Virus record (IMG/VR): IMGVR_UViG_3300009093_000056
Coordinates: 1 to 54,016 of that record
Strand: one strand, 5' to 3'
From: a virus
DNA: 54,016 bases
The stretch's first letter is position 1; each line of letters opens with the position of its first letter. Positions 22,094 to 30,227 of this stretch are shown piece after piece. The notes under the pieces are model-generated. The model saw only the letters and a program-made list of their open reading frames with translations. It was not told the origin of the DNA and searched no databases. The position numbers were made by a program, and so were the translations under genes.

Positions 22094-23314
22094 TTAGCTC
22101 GCGTCCCAGCCACCCATACCACCACCGGTGTAAGTCCCGCTGCCACCGAGCAGCGCGGCGTGGGTGTAGCTGTTCTGGAGGGTGATCTTACAGGAGTAGC
22201 CGAACGACGGGTCTTTCTCGGCCTGGAAGGTCGAGTTAACCATCATCGTTTTCTGCATTCTGGTCACAGGCGCGTTCAGTAGTTTCACGCGCGGCAGATG
22301 GACTTCGTAGCTGTAGTAGAAGCCAGTCGATCCGATCTGAGCGCCGATGTACTGGCAGTTGATGCCGAACTTGCAGTTCGTGAGATTGGCCCGCGCAATC
22401 GTGTTGTCGAGGAACAGGAAGTCCATCTTCCCGCTTGCGCTAAAAACGTTGCCAACAGGGTCGGTCGGGTCGAATCCACTCCCGCCCGACATGTGGCTCT
22501 CAATGTCGCGGATGAGGTCAAGCACCCACCCTGGCTGAATGCGCGCATCGACCGCCGAATCGTTGAGCGTTACGAAGGTGTTCGAGAACCCCGACTCGTT
22601 GCCGAACCGCATGTTCCCCCACACCAGCGGCCCGTTCCCACAGTTTCCCTCGGCCACGTCGATTGCGGTCGGTGCGAGGTTGAGTTTCACCTGCTTCGTT
22701 CCATCCCCGCCGAGCTGCGATGGAAGAAGTGCGGCTGCGTTCGTGAAATCGTAGTCCGTGTCAACGTTGCCGCCCGCAGGATAGCGGTTGGGTATCTGCC
22801 GGTGCGCGTAATAGTCGGCCTGCCATGTCAGGACCGCTCCGTGCGTGATGTGAAGACCAGGGAAAATCAGTCCGGTCGAGAGTCGTCCGCTCGACGCATC
22901 CCCGTACTGCTCCTCCATCACAAAAGAGGGCATGTGCCGCACTGTCGGCGTAAAGACGTGCTTGAGGGCACCCGCTGCAAGCGTCGATTCTACATCGCGC
23001 CCGAAGACACCGAGTGCCGGATAATACAGATTTTCAGGGTCGAGCTTGGCGCTGTCCTTCCCCTGGTAATTCTTCCCGGTGAGTGTTACGCGATGGATTT
23101 CGGAGTCACCGTCCTGCTCGTCCGTTCCGACATCCTTCGTCGTGCCATCGGAGAAGCCGCCGCCCGGCTCCGCGATGAAGAAGCGCATCGGGTTTGTGTT
23201 AACGATCCCGACGTTGTAAACGTTCCCACCAAGCGAGGTAAGCGGTGCGGACCGGAACGCCGATTCGATGCCAAGTCCCACGATGCTCTGACGACCTGAT
23301 TGCGGGTTTGCCAT
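22094..23314 (-). CDS. Major tail tube protein
   Basis: 406 aa, GAGGAGAATGAC before the ATG. Beta-rich, beginning QSGRQSIVGLGIESAF, with PTVRHMPSFVMEEQYG and GLHITHGAVLTWQADYYA and later QPGWVLDLIRDIESH. This order of beta strands is that of phage tail tube proteins of the large, two-domain class ('gp10-like, TTP_3'). It directly follows the neck proteins and precedes the chaperone. The length above 400 aa implies an extra surface domain. Confidence 0.7.
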   Translation of the reverse strand: MANPQSGRQSIVGLGIESAFRSAPLTSLGGNVYNVGIVNTNPMRFFIAEPGGGFSDGTTKDVGTDEQDGDSEIHRVTLTGKNYQGKDSAKLDPENLYYPALGVFGRDVESTLAAGALKHVFTPTVRHMPSFVMEEQYGDASSGRLSTGLIFPGLHITHGAVLTWQADYYAHRQIPNRYPAGGNVDTDYDFTNAAALLPSQLGGDGTKQVKLNLAPTAIDVAEGNCGNGPLVWGNMRFGNESGFSNTFVTLNDSAVDARIQPGWVLDLIRDIESHMSGGSGFDPTDPVGNVFSASGKMDFLFLDNTIARANLTNCKFGINCQYIGAQIGSTGFYYSYEVHLPRVKLLNAPVTRMQKTMMVNSTFQAEKDPSFGYSCKITLQNSYTHAALLGGSGTYTGGGMGGWDAS

Positions 23315-23365
23315 GTCATTCTCCTCAAACCGCCAGAGCGGTATGCATACGGTAATAAGACCTGC

Positions 23366-23923
23366 TTACGCGTCGCAGGTCGGGTTCCAACTGTAGTGAA
23401 TGCGGACCGGTACGATCGCGATCCCTTCCGCCGATTGCTGAGTGCCGCCGCCGGTGGCCGTCGTCCAGACGCGTTCGTTCGTGATGCTCCCGGCCCCGCC
23501 GGGCATCTCTAGTCCGTACCAGTAGTCCGTCACGACGATCTGGGTCATCAGGATCACCTTCACGTTTCGGCGCAGTTGGTTGCGCATCTTCCGAGCGGTG
23601 TACTTGTCCGTCGCGAGGCACGTGATGTAGAGCGGCACGGTGAGGAGGCGTAACTCGACGCGCCCGGCCCCGGATTGCACTTCGAACTCCTCGTCGTCGG
23701 TCGCTTCCAGTCCGCGCGTCCCGACGTAGATACCCGGACTATGCCCCACGCCATCCGTGTCGTGCGACTTGTCGAAGAGGTTCACATAGCCTGCTGTCGG
23801 TGTGTCCCCGAGCGACTCGCGCTTGACGCCCGTCCAGCCAGGGGCATAAGAATTCCCGCCTGCGTAAAGGCGGGAATCGGCAGCGAGGATCGTTAGCAGT
23901 TTTTCGCTTATCTTCTGGATCAT
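23366..23923 (-). CDS. Tail terminator / minor tail protein candidate
   Basis: 185 aa from the ATG at 23923, ATGA overlap with the gene upstream. It has an alpha/beta layout: N-terminal helix (QKISEKLLTILAADSRLY), then strands (VELRLLTVPLYITCLATDKY), a helix ARKMRNQLRRN, and strand VKVILMTQIVVTDYWYG. A single N-terminal helix followed by a beta sheet is the fold of tail terminators (gpU-like), which sit at this position. Confidence 0.55.
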   Translation of the reverse strand: MIQKISEKLLTILAADSRLYAGGNSYAPGWTGVKRESLGDTPTAGYVNLFDKSHDTDGVGHSPGIYVGTRGLEATDDEEFEVQSGAGRVELRLLTVPLYITCLATDKYTARKMRNQLRRNVKVILMTQIVVTDYWYGLEMPGGAGSITNERVWTTATGGGTQQSAEGIAIVPVRIHYSWNPTCDA

Positions 23924-24261
23924 TGAGTAGTCAGCACCACGAGAACCGTAACCGCTGCGAATGTGTTCCCGACGTGGTGGGGGATCATGCCCCTTACCAC
24001 GCCCGTCCATCCGTCGAGCGTCCGCTTGATCTCAGAACCGTTCGAGAGCAGGTATGGGCTTGCGAGCGCACTCGCCTGGAACCGTATCTCGTAGCTCTCT
24101 TTGTTGTATTCATTCTCGCTGAGGAAGGTTTGAATGCGCTCCATCCCGGCTTCCGTCCACACAGCAGGAACTGCGGCCGAACCATTAATGGTTGTCAGAC
24201 AGCCCTTCTGCTTGATGCGCTTCGTCGCGAGCCGCTTCGCCTTCGCCGCAGAGATGCCCAT
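23920..24261 (-). CDS. Head-tail joining protein candidate
   Basis: 113 aa, small and beta-rich after a basic N terminus (ISAAKAKRLATKRIKQKG). Strands NKESYEIRFQASALA, GSEIKRTLDGWTGVV and NTFAAVTVLVVLTTQ fit a stopper or joining protein. It is between the connector candidate at 24263 and the tail terminator candidate at 23366, as in most siphovirus neck modules. Confidence 0.5.
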   Translation of the reverse strand: MGISAAKAKRLATKRIKQKGCLTTINGSAAVPAVWTEAGMERIQTFLSENEYNKESYEIRFQASALASPYLLSNGSEIKRTLDGWTGVVRGMIPHHVGNTFAAVTVLVVLTTQ

Positions 24262-24262
24262 G

Positions 24263-24979
24263 TCAGCTCATCCTCTTGCCCGCTGCAATGCGCTTGAGTT
24301 TATCGTTGCCACGGCTTCGGTAGGCCATAATGACGTTTGCGAAATTCTTCTGAAGCTGCGGCACGCTCGCGGAGTTCATCCAGTTCTTAGCGCCCCCGCT
24401 CGTGTCAACCTCAAAACTCCCGATCTTCAGCGACTCGCCAGCGCCGTCCAACCCCAGGTCCTGATACCGCAGGATGCGTGCCGTGCACTCGTCGAGAATG
24501 GCCTGCGAAACGTCGTTCGGAAGCGTCGCCGCGAAGCCCCACGTCGTCGTGACGCTGATGTTCTGGATGCCGAGCGCAAAGATGCCCGAAAGCCCGTAGG
24601 AGGCCCCGAGGATCGCGCCCGACGACTGCGGACGGATGAGAGTGTTATGGCCGCGATTGTAGCCGTTGTACTTCAAGAGCACGTCGGGATAGGCAGCGCC
24701 GTAACAGGTCACGGTGAGTGGCGTGCCCGGAACGATGTCGTCCACTGGTAGTTCAGGATAGCCATTGCCGTCGAAAATGCGCGTCTCGGTCGTCGGAACG
24801 AACTGCCTCCCTGTGCCGCCCGCCCCGTGCAGTCCGACCGGCGCTTGCAGTTCACCGAGCACCTGCACGAGCACGCGCTCCGCCTGCACCCCCACCCACG
24901 TCTGATCGAGGTCTGGGTCCTGGATGTGGACCTCAAGCCCGATTTCCGAGACGTAGGGTATGTTCAGCGAATCGGGCAC
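24263..24979 (-). CDS. Head-tail connector candidate
   Basis: 238 aa from the GTG at 24979 (AGAGGTAGAACC upstream), overlapping the glycosyltransferase-like gene by 16 nt. It has an early beta segment (IGLEVHIQDPDLDQTWVGV), a middle with VPTTETRIFDGNGYPELPVDD typical of head-tail connector proteins (the 'TRYFDG.G...LPVDD' pattern common to gp6/gp7-like connectors), and a helical C terminus. The role is adaptor between portal and tail. Confidence 0.65.
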   Translation of the reverse strand: MPDSLNIPYVSEIGLEVHIQDPDLDQTWVGVQAERVLVQVLGELQAPVGLHGAGGTGRQFVPTTETRIFDGNGYPELPVDDIVPGTPLTVTCYGAAYPDVLLKYNGYNRGHNTLIRPQSSGAILGASYGLSGIFALGIQNISVTTTWGFAATLPNDVSQAILDECTARILRYQDLGLDGAGESLKIGSFEVDTSGGAKNWMNSASVPQLQKNFANVIMAYRSRGNDKLKRIAAGKRMS

Positions 24980-25983
24980 GGTTCTACCTCTTCCAGCCAC
25001 GGATACACGGCGTTCAGGAAGTCGTCGAATTCGGTGTCAACGCCCATATACTTCATGCGCTCGCCTCGCATCAGGAACCGCGTGTAATAGCTCGTGATGA
25101 ACTTCGACGCCATGTTCCCGACGCAAAACGCCTTCTGCTTCTGGATCACCGACCACAGCGCGACGTTGTTCGGCGTGCTGATGACCGCATCGCACCGCTC
25201 GGAGAGCGCGAGCATCTCCATGTTTCCCGGCGTCTTACCGATCATGTTCACGAGCCGGTCGTTCTCACAGAGTCGGTCGATGGGCTGTAATCCGGTCACG
25301 ACGTAGGTATGCGGCGTCGTCAGAAGGAGGCGCTCGATCGCTGCCTTCCAGTGCGGCCAGTGGTTCTGAGAAGTCTCGCTCCACGTGCTTACCGGATGGA
25401 TGTGGATTACTTTTCCGGGGCCGTCGAGACCGTTTTCAATGCTCGCGTTCCGAGCCCACCGTCGCGCGCTCTCGGGCAGTTTCGCGTCATGCCAGAGTTG
25501 CACCGCCTGTTTGTGGAACCACTTCATGTTGATGTGGGTCTGCGTGACTTTGCACGGATCTGGCAGGTTCGGCTCGATCGGTTGAATGACTGCAAGCCAA
25601 TCGGCAGGTTCCGTGCCAGGGCGAGCGGCAATCTGCCAGAACCTCGGATATACGTCCACGCCGGTGATCTTGACCGCGATCACGTCGCAAACAAACTCCT
25701 GTTCACGAAACCAATCCGCGATCGAAGGGTCGGGGCCAACGTAGAGCACATTGCACAGCGGTTGCCCTGTGTGCTTGAGCATGGCTTTCATAACGCCCGC
25801 ACACATAAAGGCATCGCCCCAGTGCCCGAACGCCGTCGTCCACGTGATCGGTCGCTCGGGTAGATCGACGCCTCCCATAAAACTCTCGACGAGTTCGATG
25901 TCGTCGGTCATAAACTGGTTGCAGCCGGGGCAGAGTGGCGTTTCCAGCGTCCATCGGCACTGCGAGCAGGTATATTGAGCCAT
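24964..25983 (-). CDS. Heptosyltransferase-like glycosyltransferase with N-terminal zinc ribbon
   Basis: 339 aa. Residues 6-21 are a zinc ribbon (CSQC at 6-9, CPGC at 18-21). The body is a two-domain GT-B-like protein: FGHWGDAFMCAGVMKAML at 52-69 recalls the 'GDvl.a.p.l..L' start of GT9 enzymes, and IHIHPVST (193-200) with HWPHWKAAIERL (208-219) recalls their 'i.i.pG....K.WP...w..l' core. GT9 enzymes transfer heptose or related sugars. It sits between major capsid and connector genes. Fusion to a zinc ribbon is unusual. Confidence 0.6.
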   Translation of the reverse strand: MAQYTCSQCRWTLETPLCPGCNQFMTDDIELVESFMGGVDLPERPITWTTAFGHWGDAFMCAGVMKAMLKHTGQPLCNVLYVGPDPSIADWFREQEFVCDVIAVKITGVDVYPRFWQIAARPGTEPADWLAVIQPIEPNLPDPCKVTQTHINMKWFHKQAVQLWHDAKLPESARRWARNASIENGLDGPGKVIHIHPVSTWSETSQNHWPHWKAAIERLLLTTPHTYVVTGLQPIDRLCENDRLVNMIGKTPGNMEMLALSERCDAVISTPNNVALWSVIQKQKAFCVGNMASKFITSYYTRFLMRGERMKYMGVDTEFDDFLNAVYPWLEEVEPCPIR

Positions 25984-25984
25984 C

Positions 25985-26185
25985 TCAGGCGGCCTGCCCC
26001 TTCGGGCCTTCGGACTTCTGCATCATAGGCGCAACAATCTGCTCAAGCGCCTCGACCCGCTTCGCGAGATCGTCGAGGGTGTTCCCGCCAATCGCCCCGC
26101 ACTGCGGACACTTCCACTCCCGCAAGCCCCACGGGTGCTTCTCGACATTGCATTCCGGGCACTTCGGCCCTTGCACCAGTCCCAT
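25985..26185 (-). CDS. Zinc-ribbon and coiled-coil small protein
   Basis: 66 aa, GGGAGGGAACA before the ATG. CPEC and CPQC (about residues 9-12 and 26-29) form a four-Cys zinc ribbon, followed by a short coiled coil (DDLAKRVEALEQIV). Its stop is 1 nt before the start codon of the zinc-ribbon glycosyltransferase-like gene, and both share the ribbon design, so they probably interact or arose together. Possible capsid-associated adaptor, inferred only. Confidence 0.6.
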   Translation of the reverse strand: MGLVQGPKCPECNVEKHPWGLREWKCPQCGAIGGNTLDDLAKRVEALEQIVAPMMQKSEGPKGQAA

Positions 26186-26198
26186 TGTTCCCTCCCCA

Positions 26199-26285
26199 GA
26201 GAACGACCTAATCGAAGGCTGCGCACCGGCTGCGGTAGGTCGCCGCTTTTCCCCGTCGGGTGCCGGTGCGCAAGGTGAGAACGAC
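26199..26285. repeat. 9-bp direct repeat around an 11-bp inverted repeat, 3' of the capsid gene
   Basis: GAGAACGAC occurs at 26199-26207 and again at 26277-26285. Between them TGCGCACCGGC (26220-26230) is the perfect reverse complement of GCCGGTGCGCA (26262-26272). The 31-nt interior can form two more short hairpins (GCGG/CCGC and CCC/GGG), giving a three-way junction. It ends exactly at the capsid gene's TAA. Confidence 0.6.
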
Positions 26286-27254
26286 TTACGCGGCGGTCTG
26301 GATCTGGACGCCGTGGGTCGGTCGCATCATCGTGTAGCCGTACAGGACATCCAGAGTCAGGACGTGCGCGCCCTGGAGGTGCTGGTAGGAGTGCATGAGG
26401 CGCAGAGAAATCCCGCTCTCGGGATCGGTGATGACCGTCGCCTGCACGCCAAGGTTGCCGTCCGGGTTCTCCAGTGGACGAGAGGCGAACAGTATCGCAT
26501 CCTCCGAGAAGAACGCGTTCCTGTCGTAGAGCGGGCTGGCGGCGTTCGGGATGAGCTGCGTCACCGCGAGTTCGAAGTTGTACAGCTTGCCGAGCGCGCC
26601 CGCCATCGTAAACGGACCGGCCCCACTCGCGCCGCCGACCTGCGCGTTCGTGATGTCGTTGGACACACCGAGCGAGTCGTAGCGCACGAGCCGGTCGATC
26701 TGGAAGAGCGCCTGCGCCTGGCTGACGCCGCAGATGCCGTACTTCTTCATGCTCGCGGGAACCTGCGCGGTCACGAGGTACCCCCACGCTGTGATGATGT
26801 TCGCTTCCGTGATGTTGCCCGCGTTGACAATCGTGCCGCCCGTGAAGGAGGTCACGAGGCTCAACAGATCGACATCGATCTGTTCTGCCAATGCGATGCA
26901 CGCATCCTCGACATACCCCTGGATCACGTTCTGATTGGCCGTCGCGATTGCGCGCGACTCCACGCCGAACGTGACTTCCTTGTGCTTGTTGAGTGTCAGG
27001 TCAACGGTCGAGGAAGAGGGGTTCTGAACCGTGTAGTTCTGGTTCTCCGCCTTGTCGTTGACCGAGAGGCTGCCGCGCTTCGGCAGGTGCAGGGTCTGCC
27101 CGACGTTGAACTTCTGCGTGCTGTCGAGATCGGTGTCCCGAGTAACACACTTCTGGATTGTCAGGTAGTTGCGCAGTCGTCCGAGTGCGACGTTCAGCCA
27201 GACTTCGGGGATGAACCCGCTGGCTTGAGAAGTCGTGATGTTGGTATTTGCCAT
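26286..27254 (-). CDS. Major capsid protein (P22 coat-like / HK97 fold)
   Basis: 322 aa, GGGAGAGTAATCGGAC before the ATG. The opening SGFIPEVWLNVALGRLRNYL, then VGQTLHLPKRGSLSVNDKAEN, and VTFGVESRAIATANQNVIQGYVEDACIALAE split over residues 95-125, follow the P22 coat family (gp5-like) common in siphoviruses, in which 'fvpe.ws..l...l.....' is followed by 'G.tv.ip' and a long spine helix. The C-terminal GVQATVITDPESGISLRLMHSY fits a P domain end. Downstream of a scaffold protein, as expected. Confidence 0.9.
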   Translation of the reverse strand: MANTNITTSQASGFIPEVWLNVALGRLRNYLTIQKCVTRDTDLDSTQKFNVGQTLHLPKRGSLSVNDKAENQNYTVQNPSSSTVDLTLNKHKEVTFGVESRAIATANQNVIQGYVEDACIALAEQIDVDLLSLVTSFTGGTIVNAGNITEANIITAWGYLVTAQVPASMKKYGICGVSQAQALFQIDRLVRYDSLGVSNDITNAQVGGASGAGPFTMAGALGKLYNFELAVTQLIPNAASPLYDRNAFFSEDAILFASRPLENPDGNLGVQATVITDPESGISLRLMHSYQHLQGAHVLTLDVLYGYTMMRPTHGVQIQTAA

Positions 27255-27281
27255 GTCCGATTACTCTCCCAGGCAGGCAAC

Positions 27282-27307
27282 AAAAAAGCCCCGATCGCTC
27301 GGAGCCT
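27282..27307 (-). terminator. Terminator directly before the capsid gene
   Basis: Minus strand GCTCCGA-GCGA-TCGGGGC with one U-G pair, extendable by two pairs, followed by TTTTTTG (27282-27287). It lies 30 nt upstream of the capsid start and after the scaffold stop. There is no room for a separate promoter, so it would attenuate the capsid message or require antitermination. Confidence 0.6.
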
Positions 27308-27358
27308 GTTCATCTGCCTATTCGATTGTTAGCCTGCCCGTGAGAGGGTCAGGAGGGG

Positions 27359-27952
27359 TTAGCGGTTGATGCGCCCTTCGCGCATCGCCGCCATGATGTC
27401 TTTCTCGTTCGCTCTAAAAAACACGGGGTCTGAGAGCTGCTCCTTGGTGTAAGTCGCGCCCTTCGGCCCCTGGTCGTTCGTCGGGTTGGTGGGAGTGCCC
27501 ACCTTCGGCCGCGCCTTCGTGAAACCTTTCTGCACAAGGTCCTCGGCGTCAGCACGGATAGCCGCCTCGTCAGTCCCGATGAGGCGCGGGATCATCTCGT
27601 CGCGCAGGTTGAACTCGCGGCCTATCTTGTCGCGTAGGGCGTTCATTCGGAACCCCTCGACTTCTGCGGCAAGTTGGTCGCGCTCTTCCTTGATGCGGGC
27701 TTCGTCGGAGAGCTTCGCTTTACGCGCCTCTTCCGCTGCCGCCTTCGACTCTTCGTCGCGACGCTTGTAGGCTTCGTTTTCACGGCGAAGGGCTTCGAGT
27801 TCTGCCTTCCGCTTTTCCTCACGAGCCGCATACGCCTCGCGCGCTCGCTCAGCTTCCGTCTTGACAACTGCCTCGGGTTCCTGCCCGGCAGATTCATCAA
27901 CCGTCTCCGCCGTGGTGTCTTCAGCGGGATTCGCTACTTCGAGATCGGCCAT
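27359..27952 (-). CDS. Scaffold protein
   Basis: 197 aa immediately before the capsid gene. Acidic Ala/Glu/Thr-rich start (AEDTTAETVDESAGQEPE), a continuous coiled coil at about residues 32-98 (REAYAAREEKRKAELEALRR), then a small basic region and the end TYTKEQLSDPVFFRANEKDI. This composition and position fit the head scaffold. Its 'DP.FF..N..DI..A...GRI' C terminus is seen in many phage scaffold proteins. Confidence 0.8.
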   Translation of the reverse strand: MADLEVANPAEDTTAETVDESAGQEPEAVVKTEAERAREAYAAREEKRKAELEALRRENEAYKRRDEESKAAAEEARKAKLSDEARIKEERDQLAAEVEGFRMNALRDKIGREFNLRDEMIPRLIGTDEAAIRADAEDLVQKGFTKARPKVGTPTNPTNDQGPKGATYTKEQLSDPVFFRANEKDIMAAMREGRINR

Positions 27953-28056
27953 ATTCGTTGCAACCCTTCTCCCGTTTTAGAGCCTGGGGGAGGCTTCGTC
28001 TCATGCGTTTCGGGCCTGCATGGTGGGCGCTATTTTCCTGGTGCGCTTCTTCTTCG

Positions 28057-28395
28057 TTAAACTGGCGGCGCTTCGTCCGCTGGTGGAGGGTTTTCAGGTG
28101 CCGGGGCCGGTGCGGGTGCAGGCGGGATAAGCGCCTCAAGAGCATCGACCTGCGCGTTCAGCCGAGCGGCGTCTGCACTCTCGCCAGCGGCGATCTGTGC
28201 CTGCAGGTCGGCGATTGTCGCATCATCTGCGACCGACTTGGCTTCCAGGTCGCTAACGACCTTGTTGAGTGCTGGAATATCTTTGTCCAGTCTGTCGAGG
28301 GCATCCGTTAATAGGCTCAAGATTTGCTCCATTCTGTGCATGTACATCCCGCGAAGGATGCGGTACGCTTCGTCGATGTCGTGGGTCTTACTCAT
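28057..28395 (-). CDS. Coiled-coil head-region protein with Pro-rich tail
   Basis: 112 aa from the ATG at 28395 with GGGAGGGCGC upstream. Almost entirely coiled coil (RMEQILSLLTDALDRLDKDI; SDLEAKSVADDATIADLQAQ), ending with PAPAPAPAPENPPPADEAPP. The 'IADLQAQIAAG' segment is like short phage coiled-coil proteins of unknown function found near capsid genes. Could be a head fibre or assembly cofactor. Confidence 0.65.
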   Translation of the reverse strand: MSKTHDIDEAYRILRGMYMHRMEQILSLLTDALDRLDKDIPALNKVVSDLEAKSVADDATIADLQAQIAAGESADAARLNAQVDALEALIPPAPAPAPAPENPPPADEAPPV

Positions 28396-28417
28396 GCGCC
28401 CTCCCAATCCGGCGCTC

Positions 28418-28615
28418 TTACTTCTGCGCTTTCATCGCCGCCGCAGTCCCGGCGTCCTGCGGCCCCGTCTTGCTCGGCCCTGCAGGAGCATCGCCTGCCC
28501 CTGCCACGCCGCCTTTGTTTCTTAGCGCCGCCTGCGTACCCGCCTCCAGAGTGCCCGTAGGTTGCCCCGCAGTCGCCGCGTTCGGATTGCGGTTCGCTCC
28601 GTCAGTGATTGCCAT
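28418..28615 (-). CDS. Small Ala/Gly-rich protein
   Basis: 65 aa, ATG preceded by AGGTTAAACAGTT. Low-complexity composition (NPNAATAGQPTGTLEAGTQ, GGVAGAGDAPAGPSKTG) and no cysteines or membrane helix. It overlaps the end of the gene at 28522 by 94 nt in another frame; one of the two ends may be misread. Appearance is of a small virion-associated disordered protein. Confidence 0.45.
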   Translation of the reverse strand: MAITDGANRNPNAATAGQPTGTLEAGTQAALRNKGGVAGAGDAPAGPSKTGPQDAGTAAAMKAQK

Positions 28616-29043
28616 AACTGTTTAACCTTTCTGATTTGGTTCGTGCCGATATGTCGCCACGAAGGTATTTCGTAGGCTGGCACATCGGCCAACGCCCATA
28701 CGTGAAGTGTCAGGATGATGCGCATGAAAAACCATCGCCATGCGTTCACGACGATAAGTGCCGTTTTATGCAACATCCACCGGTACGGCCACGGTGTGAC
28801 GCACATGTAAAGAGCGTCTGCGTACGCCATTCGCTCTTCCAGAAGTCGCCAGTCAAGGCCCATCATTCCGATCTTCTTCGGGAACGCTTTGCAATCTAGC
28901 GAGATGTGTCTTAACGCGTAATATGAAATGGCGATAGGTGCTCGCAGGTCGCCTTCAATGCGGACAGGAATGTGATGATGCACGTTTGCCCGCAAAGGGT
29001 CAGGAACGGCTTCCATAACGATCTGACAAGTCTTCATGGTCAC
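28522..29043 (-). CDS. Hypothetical protein in the glycan cassette
   Basis: 173 aa from a GTG that overlaps the stop upstream (GTGA); an ATG at 29037 is an alternative. It has HHHIPVRIEGDLRAPIAISYY near the start, a hydrophobic stretch (ALIVVNAWRWFFMRIILTLHV) at about 95-115, and a very Arg-rich C terminus (RTRRLRGNLRALWRRVRRRR) lying over the next gene. Possibly a membrane-associated enzyme or cofactor. Family not recognised. Confidence 0.5.
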   Translation of the reverse strand: MTMKTCQIVMEAVPDPLRANVHHHIPVRIEGDLRAPIAISYYALRHISLDCKAFPKKIGMMGLDWRLLEERMAYADALYMCVTPWPYRWMLHKTALIVVNAWRWFFMRIILTLHVWALADVPAYEIPSWRHIGTNQIRKVKQLWQSLTERTAIRTRRLRGNLRALWRRVRRRR

Positions 29044-29195
29044 GGCTTCTTCTTCGACTTTCGGTTTTTCGCCTTGGGAGGCGTTGTACGCGCCTTAATC
29101 TCGCGCATCCCCCATTGAAATAGTTCTGTTGCAGCGAGGCTCAGAACAGCGATTAGAACAGCCTCGGTTATCTGCTTCTTGCCATTAGCCTGCAT
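29040..29195 (-). CDS. Small membrane-associated protein
   Basis: 51 aa. The ATG follows the preceding TAG without a gap and GAGGTGGG is upstream; the stop overlaps the next start (GTGA). One helix (EAVLIAVLSLAATELFQW) and a very basic tail (NRKSKKKP). Too short for standard calling, supported by the coupling at both ends. Function unknown. Confidence 0.55.
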   Translation of the reverse strand: MQANGKKQITEAVLIAVLSLAATELFQWGMREIKARTTPPKAKNRKSKKKP

Positions 29196-30227
29196 CTATC
29201 CCACCTCATCCTGTTCTCGAAACAACCCTAAATCGAGTCCCGTCGGCCTGTTCCAATCGTGCGCCGCCACGGTATCCAGCACATACTGCGCCGTCGCTCG
29301 CTCGGTGAGGTGCGTCATGCAGTGGTCGTAACCGCGTTCGTAGATGCCGAACGACCGTTCCGGGTCGGCAAGTGCGGAGTGCAATTTCTGGCAAACATCC
29401 GTCCCGAGGAACTCCTCACCGTCGCTTTCGACATCGTAGGCGACGGACGTCACACCATCTTCTAAGGGCGCGCGCGTGCGAATCGACAGCGGCCCTTGCA
29501 GGAGGAGCGTTCGCACGAGAACCTCGGTCATCCGAAACGAACCGGAACCGTAGCCGTCGAAGGAAACGCTTGCCTTCGCGGATCGCGTGCGGCTGAAGAA
29601 CTCGTCTTGCGGCATCCTCGGAACCTGCTCGCCTGCCTGGTCATTCAGGACGCGGATTTCCGATTTTACGTGACACCCACGCAGCGCGTCCGTGATGTGC
29701 ATCCGCCACGGGTGCGATGCGCCCCAGCTTACGAACAAATCCTGCTCGCGGCGTAAGTACTCCTCGCGGTCAGGGCGATCGTGACAGACCGAGAATGCGT
29801 AGAGCGGGTAGTCGATCGGATGGTACTCGCTCGGAAACTCGATGTACTTGCTGTGCTCGCGCAGGAAGTAGGGGAACGACTTGCCCTGCAAGAACCGCCT
29901 CAGTTTCTCCTGCTCACCGCAATCCTTCGTGTCGTGGCTCATGCTTCCCGGCGCAAAAGCGTTCGCGTAGTGCCGGATGATGTTCGGGAGCCGCTTGTAG
30001 TACCCGTACTCAGCACAATCGACGAATGCGATCGGCACGCTATCGTCCGGGAACGTCGGGTAGATGTATTCGCGGGTGTGGGCGGTCTGATTAAAAATCA
30101 GGACAAGATCGTAACCATTGCCGGGATTGAAGTACGTGACTTCGTGGCCGAGTTCTTGCAGGCCCCGGAAGAGACCGACTTGCAGCGGGCTCCCGCCGAG
30201 TGTCGAGAGGTAGAGTGCGATCTTCAA
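29196..30227 (-). CDS. Putative GT-B glycosyltransferase
   Basis: 343 aa, TTG start in a TTGA overlap with the radical SAM gene. The N terminus KIALYLSTLGGSPLQVGLFRGLQELGHEVTYF, read in two parts, has the GT-B start with a GGSP loop and helix. LIFNQT, an FVDCAEYGYYKRL core, and a late GYGSGSFRMTEVLV segment resemble CgeB/YkvP-like glycosyltransferases ('g.gs.R..E.......'). It is adjacent to the radical SAM and PLOD-like genes, so it should take part in the same glycan pathway. Confidence 0.5.
   Translation of the reverse strand: MKIALYLSTLGGSPLQVGLFRGLQELGHEVTYFNPGNGYDLVLIFNQTAHTREYIYPTFPDDSVPIAFVDCAEYGYYKRLPNIIRHYANAFAPGSMSHDTKDCGEQEKLRRFLQGKSFPYFLREHSKYIEFPSEYHPIDYPLYAFSVCHDRPDREEYLRREQDLFVSWGASHPWRMHITDALRGCHVKSEIRVLNDQAGEQVPRMPQDEFFSRTRSAKASVSFDGYGSGSFRMTEVLVRTLLLQGPLSIRTRAPLEDGVTSVAYDVESDGEEFLGTDVCQKLHSALADPERSFGIYERGYDHCMTHLTERATAQYVLDTVAAHDWNRPTGLDLGLFREQDEVG

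Noticed and set aside
22298-23299. Rightward 333-codon frame over the tail tube gene
   Set aside because: Antisense shadow; the leftward frame has a strong ribosome site and correct gene order.
25935-27332. Rightward 465-codon frame over the capsid gene
   Set aside because: Opposite-strand shadow of capsid and zinc-ribbon genes in GC-rich DNA; no family signal and Arg/Val-rich composition.
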